A stretch of 64,000 nt of DNA, taken from positions 186,001 through 250,000 of the forward strand of contig NZ_LVJH01000070.1 in the NCBI RefSeq assembly GCF_001637205.1, in the 5' to 3' direction. Positions 35,742 to 44,639 of this stretch are shown one piece after another. Within the stretch, counting starts at the first letter, position 1; each line of letters starts with the position of its first letter. Made by a program: the position numbers and the translations under genes. The notes under the pieces were generated by a model. It made no database searches. It saw only the letters and a list, made by a program, of their open reading frames with translations, and was not told the origin of the DNA. Origin of the DNA: Paenibacillus glacialis (lineage in GTDB: Bacteria; Bacillota; Bacilli; Paenibacillales; Paenibacillaceae).

Positions 35742-36020
35742 TTATTTCTTGACTTTGTTTTTTGTTTTTGCTTTCGAAACGGTAACATTTTGTTTTTTCT
35801 CTTTTCGTCCAGAAACGCCTACTCTTTCTTCGATTCCTTCATCTACTGTTACAGTATTATATATATGTCTCTCAACAGGAATACAATGACGTCTATTGAC
35901 CACTTGAATCGTGTGGATTACAGGAACTACTTGCGTAAAATAATGATCTCGTACAACGACAATGGGATCACAAATTATCGGTTCTACTGCAGGACATTGA
36001 AAACCAGAACAATGACTCAT
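35742..36020 (-). CDS. cotD: CotD-family inner spore coat protein
   Basis: 92 residues from the ATG at 36020 (AGGAG eight bases upstream; the in-frame ATG at 36026 is only three bases from the site). Cys/His/Pro-rich: MSHCSGFQCP, then the family core with VVRDHYFTQVVPVIHTIQVVNRRHCIPVERHIYN split over about 24-57, and a Lys-rich tail. The protein would be made in the mother cell and added to the spore coat. The symbol is by family, not proven orthology. Confidence 0.75.
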   Translation of the reverse strand: MSHCSGFQCPAVEPIICDPIVVVRDHYFTQVVPVIHTIQVVNRRHCIPVERHIYNTVTVDEGIEERVGVSGRKEKKQNVTVSKAKTKNKVKK

Positions 36021-36131
36021 ATTCATTTGCTCCTCTCGTGTTTTAATATAATGTATTATAAACGTCTAATTCTGGTCTGTACGATTGACTATCCTAAGTC
36101 ACACTTAACTGAAATAGGCCTTCTATAACGA

Positions 36132-36183
36132 AAAAAAGGTGATGCCCCTCGGTAATTAACCGATAGAACATCACCTTTTTAAA
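36132..36183 (-). terminator. Intrinsic terminator downstream of rnpB
   Basis: AAAAAGGTGATG / CATCACCTTTTT outer stem and CGGT/ACCG inner stem, with a T run on the minus strand. It lies about 48 bp after the mature RNase P RNA end. Confidence 0.85.
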
Positions 36184-36230
36184 TTATGATACATCACATA
36201 TATTAATTAGATTAAGTTGTTGTAGTTCTG

Positions 36231-36640
36231 AAAGTTTGCCTTAAGCCGGGTTCTGTGTCTATTGTGGTTCATACGGGAACAACCCTCCCACTCCAAACGA
36301 CAATCATCTATCTAGGCCGAACATTACTGAGCGGCTCCAGCGACCAACCTAAACGCGCCTCGGGCTAAGGCTGCTCTCCTTGCAGAGAAGCTGCGTTCCA
36401 TTAGGTCTTGCTCCAAGTGGGGTTTACCAGGAACGAAGTCACCAGCGTTCCTCGGGGTCTCTTACACCTCGGTTCCATCCTTACCTGTGCCGCTTGCTAG
36501 CAGCCATCGGCGGTCCATTTCTGTGGCACTATCCTTCAACTCGCGCTGACTGGACGTTATCCAGCACCCTGCCCTATGGAGCCCGGACTTTCCTCTCGTG
36601 ATGCCTTAAGCATCACCAGCGATTGTCTGTCAAACTTTCG
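36231..36640 (-). ncRNA. rnpB: RNase P catalytic RNA, A-type architecture
   Basis: RNA subunit of ribonuclease P, which trims the 5' leader of tRNA precursors. The P1 helix pairs GAAAGTTTG with CAAACTTTC at the two ends. The universal cores are present: GAGGAAAGTCCGGGCTCC near the 5' side, GGTAAACCCCACTTGGAGCA, and ACAGAACCCGGCTTA near the 3' end. The first core region continues CATAGGGCAGGGTGCTGGATAA as in the E. coli type A RNA rather than the B-type of Bacillus. Ends are placed by the P1 helix and are accurate to a few bases. Confidence 0.95.
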
Positions 36641-36654
36641 GGACAACACTTAAT

Positions 36655-36683
36655 AGTATACAATGTGTCGAGCGAGAAATCAA
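36655..36683 (-). promoter_or_regulatory. Predicted sigma-A promoter of rnpB
   Basis: Minus strand TTGATT (36683-36678), 17-bp spacer, TATACT (36660-36655), placing the start close to the 5' end of the mature RNA. Confidence 0.75.
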
Positions 36684-36732
36684 CCCCCAGTAACTTTCGA
36701 GAGTTACAGCTTTCAACATGTAACCTTATATA

Positions 36733-37848
36733 CTACATGAATTGGAATGGTTCTGTATTCACTTTGGAAACATATATTTCCGTCTCAACCTTAGCAGCTT
36801 GAAGCTTCTCTCTCATCCATTCAGCCACTTTTGATTTCATTATTTTCTCCGCATTATGGCCTGGATCAATAATAGCGATGCCTGCCATTAAAGCATCCTG
36901 TGCCGTATGATAGTCAATATCTCCAGTAACAATCACATCAGCTCCACGGAATATAGATGGAGATACATATCTACTTCCGGAGCCACCAAGTACAGCAGCT
37001 TTACGTATAGGACGTTTCAGGTCACCTACTACCCTGACATGGTCTACCTGTAGATTCTGTTTAACAACCTGCACGAATTCCTCAAGTAACATGGGTGTAT
37101 TTAATTTACCTACACGACCTAATCCTAAGGTTCTCCCTTTTAGATTCATAGCATACAGATCGTAGGCTACTTCTTCATAGGGATGGGCTTTCAGCATAGC
37201 CTGTACTACTTTTCTCTGTATTCCCTGAGGCACAATGGTCTCAATCCGTATTTCTTCAACTTTCTCTAGCTTTCCTTCCTTGCCAATAAAAGGACTACTT
37301 CCTTCATGGGGCATGAAAGTTCCATATCCTTCAATATTAAAGCTACAGTGGCTGTAATCACCTATATAACCCGCACCTGCTCCTAGAATTGCATCTAGAA
37401 CTTGTTGATGATGACTCTTAGGTACAAAGACAACCAACTTAGATAATTGCTCCGTATGAAGATCTTCAATCGGGGAGCCATTCTCTATGCCAAGTGCTTC
37501 AGCCATCCAATCGTTCATCCCACCTTCTGTGACGTCGAGATTGGTGTGGCTGATGTAAACAGCAATATCATGTTTGATTAACTTCTCATAAAGTCTACCC
37601 ATTGGAGTGTCGGTCTGAAGTTGTTTCAATGGGCGAAATATAATCGCATGATGCGCAATGATTAAATCAACATTTAATTGTATTGCTTCTTCTACAACTT
37701 CATCATTAATATCTAACGCAATGAGAACATTGTGAATGTCCTTCTGTAAGGTTCCCAACTGGAGTCCAATACGATCGTCAGGCATGGCTACATGTTTAGG
37801 AGCTAGCTGTTCCATATATTGTATTACAGTCTGTCCTTTGGCGAACAT
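36733..37848 (-). CDS. yqfO: Nif3-like dinuclear metal centre protein (YqfO)
   Basis: 371 residues of the NIF3/DUF34 family, with the N- and C-terminal metal-site halves and the inserted PII-like domain (about 125-240) typical of Bacilli YqfO. Visible metal-ligand regions: LIIAHHAIIFRP, VYISHTNLDV, and VIDPGHNAEK-like IIDPGHNAEKI. Often annotated as GTP cyclohydrolase 1 type 2, but the reaction is unsettled. AAGGAGG precedes the ATG at 37848; the gene overlaps the end of trmK by 25 bp. Confidence 0.9.
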   Translation of the reverse strand: MFAKGQTVIQYMEQLAPKHVAMPDDRIGLQLGTLQKDIHNVLIALDINDEVVEEAIQLNVDLIIAHHAIIFRPLKQLQTDTPMGRLYEKLIKHDIAVYISHTNLDVTEGGMNDWMAEALGIENGSPIEDLHTEQLSKLVVFVPKSHHQQVLDAILGAGAGYIGDYSHCSFNIEGYGTFMPHEGSSPFIGKEGKLEKVEEIRIETIVPQGIQRKVVQAMLKAHPYEEVAYDLYAMNLKGRTLGLGRVGKLNTPMLLEEFVQVVKQNLQVDHVRVVGDLKRPIRKAAVLGGSGSRYVSPSIFRGADVIVTGDIDYHTAQDALMAGIAIIDPGHNAEKIMKSKVAEWMREKLQAAKVETEIYVSKVNTEPFQFM

Positions 37849-38597
37849 GATAGAACCTCCTTAATCTGTAGAATTTCTTGTGCTATTTCTTCATATTTAG
37901 TCTCTGCCGATTGCAAAGTAGACGTAGCGAGCGATTTCAATATTCGTTCCAACTTGTCGATCTCCGATATCCATTTGGTAGTAAAGATCGAATTCTTTTC
38001 TTGCAACAACCAAGGCCCCATCCGTACAGCGATTTCTTTTGTTATTTTCACAGGTCCATTATTACTATCGAGTAAATATTCTTTATAAACATCGTCACTT
38101 ATGAACGCTACCACACCACTATTTTCAGGAACAGCCGTTAGTATTTCATATACTTTACGATCCTCTTCCATGATATGCTCAGATGTTAACACCCAGTGTT
38201 TGTCTAATAACCAACGACGCACGAGCTCTTCTCCTACATTGGGTTGTAATACAAGTTTCTTTACACCTTGGAGCTTATCTATCCCCTGGTCCAATATACT
38301 TGAAATTAGCCCTCCTCCCATGCCGGCGATTGTAATAACATCGACCTCACCAGGAGAGATAACATCTAGACCATCACCAAGCCTTACGGAAATCTTATCT
38401 CCTAGACCGGCTGTAGCCACCTGCTTTGACGCAGCATCGCGGGGACCGGGATTAACTTCCCCAGCCACTGCGCTTAGCGCCTTACCCGCTTTAATAGCTG
38501 CTACAGGCAACATAGCATGATCTGAGCCAATATCAGCAAATGTACTTCCAACTGGGATCTGTTCCATAATATATTGTAATCTTTTTGATAATTTCAT
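37824..38597 (-). CDS. trmK: tRNA (adenine(22)-N(1))-methyltransferase TrmK
   Basis: SAM-dependent enzyme that methylates A22 of tRNA. 257 residues from the ATG at 38597 (TAGGTGG upstream; start MKLSKRLQYIMEQIP fits the family). Rossmann motifs TFADIGSDHAMLPVAAI, GEVNPGP, VRLGDGLDVI, the NPPY-like region TIAGMGGGLI, and the C-terminal coiled coil. Located between sigA and yqfO as in B. subtilis (YqfN). Confidence 0.92.
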   Translation of the reverse strand: MKLSKRLQYIMEQIPVGSTFADIGSDHAMLPVAAIKAGKALSAVAGEVNPGPRDAASKQVATAGLGDKISVRLGDGLDVISPGEVDVITIAGMGGGLISSILDQGIDKLQGVKKLVLQPNVGEELVRRWLLDKHWVLTSEHIMEEDRKVYEILTAVPENSGVVAFISDDVYKEYLLDSNNGPVKITKEIAVRMGPWLLQEKNSIFTTKWISEIDKLERILKSLATSTLQSAETKYEEIAQEILQIKEVLSCSPKDRL

Positions 38598-38769
38598 AAG
38601 CCACCTACACAATCCATTTTTTTCGTAAAAAGAATAACATTGCAAGTATTTACATAACAATTACCTAATAAAAAAGCTACCATGATGATTTGCAATAGCT
38701 AAGAAAAAGAGCTAAAATATAAACCAATACAACAAATCAAGGAAAAAATTCCAAATACAAGAAATCTTC

Positions 38770-38818
38770 TTATCAAGAAGAAACGGATACCCATCTTAAG
38801 TGAAACTTATACTTCCTT
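38770..38818. repeat. Degenerate AAACGGATA element
   Basis: Contains AGAAGAAACGGATACCCATC followed by TTAAGTGAAACTTATACTTCC. It shares its core with the hairpins at 8713 and 27052. Confidence 0.4.
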
Positions 38819-38831
38819 ATTATTTTCAAAA

Positions 38832-38867
38832 AAAAGACCTCTGAGCTAATGAGCTGCAGAAGGTCCA
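38832..38867 (-). terminator. Intrinsic terminator after sigA
   Basis: Minus strand GGACCTTCTG and CAGAGGTC arms (imperfect), followed by a run of eight Ts. Confidence 0.8.
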
Positions 38868-38877
38868 ATTATACGCT

Positions 38878-40014
38878 TTATTCCAGAAAATCCTTAAGCC
38901 TTTTACTACGGCTTGGATGACGCAATTTACGAAGCGCCTTAGCTTCAATCTGGCGAATCCGTTCACGGGTTACTCCAAACACTTTACCAACCTCTTCAAG
39001 TGTTCTCGTACGTCCATCATCAAGACCGAAACGTAGACGTAATACATTTTCTTCCCGTTCGGTTAGCGTATCCAGTACATCTTCCAACTGCTCTTTGAGA
39101 AGCTCATACGCTGCTGCATCTGCAGGTGCCAACGCTTCCTGATCTTCTATAAAATCTCCTAGATGTGAGTCATCTTCTTCCCCGATCGGTGTTTCAAGGG
39201 ATACTGGTTCTTGAGCGATTTTCATAATCTCCCGAACTTTTTCAACACTTAATTCCATCTCCGCTGCAATTTCCTCTGGTGATGGTTCACGCCCTAATTC
39301 TTGAAGCAATTGACGAGATACCCTTATCAGCTTATTAATGGTCTCCACCATATGAACTGGAATCCGAATTGTTCGCGCTTGGTCCGCGATGGCACGGGTG
39401 ATAGCCTGACGTATCCACCATGTAGCGTACGTACTAAATTTAAATCCTTTTCCATGATCAAATTTCTCTACGGCCTTGATCAAACCCATGTTGCCCTCTT
39501 GAATCAGATCAAGAAACAGCATTCCTCGTCCAACATACCGTTTTGCAATGCTGACTACAAGACGTAAATTTGCTTCTGCAAGGCGTCTTTTAGCCTCTTC
39601 ATCGCCATTCTCAATACGTTTGGCTAACTGAATTTCATCATCTGCTGATAATAATTGTACACGTCCAATTTCCTTAAGATACATACGTACAGGATCATTA
39701 ATCTTAATCCCTGGTGGTAATGACAAGTCGTCATTAAAGGAACTCATCTCGTCCCCATTATGTTCTTCGGAGTCATCATTGGACCGAAGAGTATTTACCT
39801 CTTCATCATTCTCGTTGACCACTTCAATCTCCAAATCGGCCAAATGTTCATAGAACTCTTCCATTTGTTCGGGATCTTGATCGAATGGGGACAATTTCTC
39901 CATGATATCTTTGATATTTAACGTTGATCTTTTCTTACCTTGCTCAACTAGTTGATCTTTAACCTGATCAAGGGTCAACTCTGTCTCTATTTCAGTACGC
40001 TGATCATTCGCCAT
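38878..40014 (-). CDS. sigA: RNA polymerase housekeeping sigma factor
   Basis: Primary sigma-70 factor (SigA/RpoD), 378 residues. Region 1.2 PVRMYLKEIGRVQLL; region 2 with RMLFLDLIQEGNMGLIKAV and KFSTYATWWIRQAITRAI (-10 recognition); region 3; region 4 with EEVGKVFGVTRERIRQIEAKALRKL (-35 recognition). The N-terminal region 1.1 has acidic stretches. Follows dnaG by 46 bp, the conserved macromolecular-synthesis arrangement. Also known as rpoD. Confidence 0.97.
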   Translation of the reverse strand: MANDQRTEIETELTLDQVKDQLVEQGKKRSTLNIKDIMEKLSPFDQDPEQMEEFYEHLADLEIEVVNENDEEVNTLRSNDDSEEHNGDEMSSFNDDLSLPPGIKINDPVRMYLKEIGRVQLLSADDEIQLAKRIENGDEEAKRRLAEANLRLVVSIAKRYVGRGMLFLDLIQEGNMGLIKAVEKFDHGKGFKFSTYATWWIRQAITRAIADQARTIRIPVHMVETINKLIRVSRQLLQELGREPSPEEIAAEMELSVEKVREIMKIAQEPVSLETPIGEEDDSHLGDFIEDQEALAPADAAAYELLKEQLEDVLDTLTEREENVLRLRFGLDDGRTRTLEEVGKVFGVTRERIRQIEAKALRKLRHPSRSKRLKDFLE

Positions 40015-40060
40015 ATTTCGACTCCCTCCTCCCTAGATACAATCAAACCATAACGTTCAT

Positions 40061-41881
40061 TCATTGTCTCTCTAGGGCTATAATCTCACTACCTATTTGT
40101 GCTGCACGTAAAAAATCACCGGAGCGTTCTGCACTCATCATCTCTTCTTTTTTACGGTCTAAATGTACTTGCTGTGGAACCTTATGAACTTCCCTAATGT
40201 AATCATCGAGAACTTGAACATTCCAATCTCGGGGTGTATCCATCATGGAGATTGAACTAAGTGTCTTCTCCAATCGGTCATCATGTAGTGATGACATAAA
40301 ACGGCTTATATCTGGGTGTTTACCCTGTGCATAATATGCATATAGATAAGCAGCAATGGCTGCATGATCATCAATGTTAAAAGCATCTCCGAGGTGTTCG
40401 CCCACATACTGGGCAACTTCGGCATCTTGAAGCATCAGAGAGAGTAGCCGACGCTCAGCGGTGTGATAAGCGGGTAGTAAAGTGGGAGCAGGAATCCGCC
40501 CTTTTTTATGCCTACCATTATTCCACCCGTCTTCAAAATTATCCCCATCCGGCATATTTTTTTGCATCGTCTGGCGAATCAGGTTGCAATCTTGCTTAAG
40601 ACTTTCATAAGAAAGATGATGTTCAGAAGATAATTCCCTCAAATACACTTCTCTCTCCGTTGAGGATGATAGAGCCGCTATGATCGGAAGAACTTCCTTC
40701 ATATAAGAAATTTTCCCATCTTCTTCTAGGAGTATATGGTTTTTTTTCAGATATATAAGTTTAAATTTTGTAGTTGAAACGGCGCCCTCAATAATTTGAC
40801 TCATAAATCGTTCCGAACCATATTTACGTACAAAATCATCAGGATCAAGTCCATCACTTAGTATGGCGATTTTAATTCTAATCCCAGCACTTTCAAGCAA
40901 TGGTATGTTCTTCATAGCTGATGACTGACCTGCACGGTCCCCATCGAAACAAATCAATATTTCATCTGCCATGGTCTTCATCATTGAAACATGACTTTCA
41001 GTTAAGGAAGTCCCCATGGTTGCGACACCGTTGTGCACTCCTGCCTCCCAAGCCGCAATCGTATCTCCATATCCTTCAAACAGCACAATTTGACGCAGCT
41101 TTCGAATGGAACTCTTCGCTTGATGCAAGTTGTACAACGTCCGACTTTTGTTAAATAGTTTACTTTCAGGCGAATTCATGTATTTCGGTTGTGCATCCCC
41201 AAGTACTCTGCCACCAAAGGCAATAATCCTACCCGTTCTATCGCAAATCGGAAACATAACTCGATCACGAAACCGATCAATAAAACCAGTACCATCACTT
41301 CGAGTGGACAATAGTCCTCCTTTTTCCATTTCTTCTAAATCGAATGATCGTTTCGTCAAAAACTGCACCAACGTATTCCATGACTCAGGTGCATAGCCAA
41401 TTTGAAACTGATCAATCATTTTGTCACTGAATCCTCGTGCACGTAAGTAATCCATAGCAGGCTTACCATGTTCTGTGTTCTTCAGCAAATAATGAAAAAA
41501 TTTGGATGTCCATTCATAAGCTTGTAAAAGTCTTTCTCTCTCAGGATTGGATGACGTTACTGCTCCACCCTGTATTTCTGGCATCTCGATATGACTTTCT
41601 TCCGCCATCAGTTTCACAGCTTCAGGAAAAGATAACGTTTCGATCTCCATCATAAACTTGATTGAGTTTCCACCTTTACCGCATCCATAACAGTAGAAAA
41701 TCTGTTTCTCTGGTGTCACAGTAAATGATGGGGTCTTCTCCGAATGAAACGGACAGAGGCCCTTCATATACTTTCCTTGCTTGGCGAGATGAACGTACTT
41801 ACTTACCGTATCGACGATATCATTGTGCTCTAACACGGAATCGATTACTTTTTCCGGAATATTACCTTGCCCAGCACTCAT
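40061..41881 (-). CDS. dnaG: DNA primase
   Basis: Synthesises RNA primers at the replication fork. 606 residues from the ATG at 41881 (AAGGTGG five bases upstream; an in-frame ATG at 41896 has a weaker site). Zinc-binding domain near 40-65 (CPFHSEKTPSF, YCYGCGKGG), RNA polymerase domain with TOPRIM acidic motifs EGYGDTI and CFDGDRAG followed by DPDDFVR, and a C-terminal helicase-binding domain. Upstream yqxD and downstream sigA. Confidence 0.95.
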   Translation of the reverse strand: MSAGQGNIPEKVIDSVLEHNDIVDTVSKYVHLAKQGKYMKGLCPFHSEKTPSFTVTPEKQIFYCYGCGKGGNSIKFMMEIETLSFPEAVKLMAEESHIEMPEIQGGAVTSSNPERERLLQAYEWTSKFFHYLLKNTEHGKPAMDYLRARGFSDKMIDQFQIGYAPESWNTLVQFLTKRSFDLEEMEKGGLLSTRSDGTGFIDRFRDRVMFPICDRTGRIIAFGGRVLGDAQPKYMNSPESKLFNKSRTLYNLHQAKSSIRKLRQIVLFEGYGDTIAAWEAGVHNGVATMGTSLTESHVSMMKTMADEILICFDGDRAGQSSAMKNIPLLESAGIRIKIAILSDGLDPDDFVRKYGSERFMSQIIEGAVSTTKFKLIYLKKNHILLEEDGKISYMKEVLPIIAALSSSTEREVYLRELSSEHHLSYESLKQDCNLIRQTMQKNMPDGDNFEDGWNNGRHKKGRIPAPTLLPAYHTAERRLLSLMLQDAEVAQYVGEHLGDAFNIDDHAAIAAYLYAYYAQGKHPDISRFMSSLHDDRLEKTLSSISMMDTPRDWNVQVLDDYIREVHKVPQQVHLDRKKEEMMSAERSGDFLRAAQIGSEIIALERQ

Positions 41882-41923
41882 CTTTACCACCTTCATCTCT
41901 TTATAGCACGTAAATATAATTCG

Positions 41924-42388
41924 CTATAACTGAACATTCTCCTGCAAATCCTGCAAAATTATTGTCAAATTGTGTTGAAAAAATATTTTATCATCCGCTG
42001 TGATTGGTTTGGGCCCTTTGGAATGCTTACCCATTCTTCTCGCTTTAGCCTGATGATGTCTACGATCCAACATCAATTCAATATCATTATCCCCATAATG
42101 CTTGCCTCTAAAAGAGATAACATAACAACCTTTCGCTAATGCCAATGCAGCCAACCCATAATCCTGTGTGATTACGATATCACCTCGAGTAATATGGTTT
42201 GCAATGTATAGATCAGCACTTTGATCACTACGGTCAACCTGTACAGCAGTCACACCTTCTTCTTCACGAATTAGATGATCGTAAGAAGATACCATGAGGA
42301 CAGGAACTGAAAATTGACGTGCAGTGACAGCTATTTCATGCTTTACGGGGCAAGCATCCCCGTCGACAACAATGTGAAACTTTGCCAT
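41924..42388 (-). CDS. yqxD: UPF0178/DUF188 family protein (YqxD)
   Basis: 154 residues. Family motif HIVVDGDACPVKHEI at the N-terminus, then DRSDQSADLYIANHITRGDIVITQDYGLAALAL and a basic His/Arg segment RRHHQAKARRMGKHSKGPK. The fold resembles PIN-like nucleases with conserved aspartates, but no activity is established. The start is likely the ATG at 42388; an in-frame GTG at 42406 remains possible. It precedes dnaG, as in B. subtilis. Confidence 0.85.
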   Translation of the reverse strand: MAKFHIVVDGDACPVKHEIAVTARQFSVPVLMVSSYDHLIREEEGVTAVQVDRSDQSADLYIANHITRGDIVITQDYGLAALALAKGCYVISFRGKHYGDNDIELMLDRRHHQAKARRMGKHSKGPKPITADDKIFFQHNLTIILQDLQENVQL

Positions 42389-42510
42389 TGTAGCCAGAAA
42401 TATCACCTATTTCACCCAAAATTAAGTTCTTAAGTAGTATATACGCTCTGACCTAGCTAAAATCCTTCTTAATCAGTCTTAACAACTTATGGGAAATCTT
42501 AATTCAGATA

Positions 42511-42554
42511 TATATGGGAACCATCAAATGATGAACTTTGATGGTTTCCGTATA
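42511..42554 (-). terminator. Hairpin after glyS
   Basis: Long stem TATACGGAAACCATCAAA / TTTGATGGTTCCCATATA with few mismatches. Only a weak T-run follows, so efficiency is uncertain. Confidence 0.6.
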
Positions 42555-42562
42555 CGATTTTA

Positions 42563-44638
42563 TTACCACACAAGTTTCGTAAAGTCTGCGAATGATTTTA
42601 AATCTTTATCGATCGCAGCTAATAGTGCTAATCGATTATTTCTAACTTGCTCATCTTCTGCCATAACCATTACTGAATCGAAAAATTCAGTAATGGCGTT
42701 ACGAATCTGTCCTAGCCATTCCAACGCTTTATGTCCATCTCGTTGACCCAATGCATTATGATATCCCTCAAGGATAGATTGCCATGCTTTATAAAGTTCC
42801 TTCTCCCCTTGTTCTTGAAGAAGAGCTTCATCTATAACAAATTGTTCCGCTTTTCCACCAAGATTACTAACACGGTTAAAGGATTCGACCGTCGTTTTGA
42901 AGTCTTCTTGGTTAGTTACAGCGTCCATCAAGGCTCCACCACGTGAGACTACGGAGGCAATATCATCGAAATCTGCTGTGATCACCGCATCAACGACATC
43001 ATAACGTAAGTTCTCCGAAAGAATTTTTTTAACTCGAAGACCAAAGAACTCAACTATAGTTGTACGTACTTCAGCAGCAGAAAGTTTCATTTTGCGAAGA
43101 CTTTCATGAACATCAAGCGCTATGTTCAGTAGCTCTGACAATGAAATCGGTAGCTTTTGTCCAAGCATAATTTGAACAATACCCTGTGCTTGACGGCGAA
43201 GAGCATAAGGATCTTGAGACCCCGTTGGAATTATACCTATGGAGAAACAGCCGATAATCGTATCGATTTTGTCAGCAATACTAACAAGTGAACCAACGAT
43301 TGAATCAGGGGTATTATCTCCAGCAAAACGTGGTTGATAATGTTGGAATACAGCCTTAGCTACTTCCTCTTTCTCACCCGCTCTACGTGCATAGTCCTCA
43401 CCCATCACACCTTGTAATTCAGGGAATTCATAGACCATTTGAGTCACAAGATCGAACTTACAAATTTCAGCAGCACGGGATACGGCATTTGTATCTTCCT
43501 GAGAAAGCTGTAAAGCGGAAGATAGACCATCTGCAATACGACATGTTCTACGAACTTTGTCAGCAATCGATCCCAATTCTTCATGGAAAACGATATTCTC
43601 AAGTTTCAACAAGGCATCCTTAATATGAAGTTTCTGATCCTCTTCGTAGAAAAATTTCGCATCTGACAGACGAGCGCGTAGCACCTTCTCATTCCCTTTA
43701 GCAATAACATCCAATGAAGTACTATCGCCATTACGTACAGTAACGAAGAACGGTAGTAATTGATCTTGGTCATTTAATACTGGGAAATAACGTTGGTGCT
43801 CCCTCATAGAAGTAATCAATACATCTTGTGGGATTTCTAAAAAGGCAGGGTCAAAGGTTCCAAATAATACCGTTGGTGTCTCAACAAGAAACAACACTTC
43901 TTCAAGCAGATCCTCTTTAACTGCAATTTTCCATTGCTTCTCTTCTGCAAGAGCCTTGATCTGTTCCACAATCATGTCTTTGCGTTCATTCAGACAAGCA
44001 ATAACAGACTGGCTTCGAAGCACATCCAAATATGCGGAAGGTTCCGTAACGACTGCTTCTTCTCCTAAGAATCGATGACCACGTGTCACATTACCCGATT
44101 TCACACCTGTAATTTCAAGGTCTATAACATCCGTTCCAAATAGAGCTATAAGCCAGCGAATCGGACGGACAAATTTAAATTCATGAGCGCCCCAACGCAT
44201 ATTCTTAGGAAACGTCATCGAAGAAAGGATGCTTAACAAGGCTTCAGACAGAATGCTTGAAGTCTCTACTCCTAAACTGCTCTTAGTTGCATATATATAT
44301 TCAACGCCATTTAACTCTTGGAAGGTAAATTGTTCAGGCTCAACACCTTGACTGCGAGCAAAGCCTAAAGCAGCTTTACTCCAAGCACCACTGGCGTCCT
44401 GAGCAATTTTACGTGATGGCCCTTTTACTTCTTCCTCAATATCTTCTTGCTTCTCTGCTACACCTTCCACAAGTACCGCCAAACGACGTGGTGTTGCATA
44501 AGCATGCACTTGTCCATGTGAGATTCTAGATTGCTCCAACCATTTAACCATACGCTCTTCCAACTGTTCCACAGCTGTACGTATAAATCGGGCAGGAACT
44601 TCTTCCAAACCAATCTCAAACAATAAGTCTTTAGCCAC
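42563..44638 (-). CDS. glyS: Glycyl-tRNA synthetase beta subunit
   Basis: Beta chain of the tetrameric bacterial GlyRS; it binds tRNA. 691 residues from the GTG at 44638, chosen because AAAGGAG at the end of glyQ lies eight bases upstream. The alternative ATG at 44647 sits directly against that site. N-terminus DLLFEIGLEEVPARF, YATPRRLAVLV, GHRFLG, MREHQRYFPV and the C-terminal anticodon-binding-like DALR region (VMAEDEQVRNNRLALL) are present. Starts one base after the glyQ stop. Confidence 0.96.
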   Translation of the reverse strand: MAKDLLFEIGLEEVPARFIRTAVEQLEERMVKWLEQSRISHGQVHAYATPRRLAVLVEGVAEKQEDIEEEVKGPSRKIAQDASGAWSKAALGFARSQGVEPEQFTFQELNGVEYIYATKSSLGVETSSILSEALLSILSSMTFPKNMRWGAHEFKFVRPIRWLIALFGTDVIDLEITGVKSGNVTRGHRFLGEEAVVTEPSAYLDVLRSQSVIACLNERKDMIVEQIKALAEEKQWKIAVKEDLLEEVLFLVETPTVLFGTFDPAFLEIPQDVLITSMREHQRYFPVLNDQDQLLPFFVTVRNGDSTSLDVIAKGNEKVLRARLSDAKFFYEEDQKLHIKDALLKLENIVFHEELGSIADKVRRTCRIADGLSSALQLSQEDTNAVSRAAEICKFDLVTQMVYEFPELQGVMGEDYARRAGEKEEVAKAVFQHYQPRFAGDNTPDSIVGSLVSIADKIDTIIGCFSIGIIPTGSQDPYALRRQAQGIVQIMLGQKLPISLSELLNIALDVHESLRKMKLSAAEVRTTIVEFFGLRVKKILSENLRYDVVDAVITADFDDIASVVSRGGALMDAVTNQEDFKTTVESFNRVSNLGGKAEQFVIDEALLQEQGEKELYKAWQSILEGYHNALGQRDGHKALEWLGQIRNAITEFFDSVMVMAEDEQVRNNRLALLAAIDKDLKSFADFTKLVW

Positions 44639-44639
44639 G

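Noticed and set aside
36380..36601. Plus-strand open frame inside rnpB
   Set aside because: It lies wholly within the RNase P RNA on the opposite strand.
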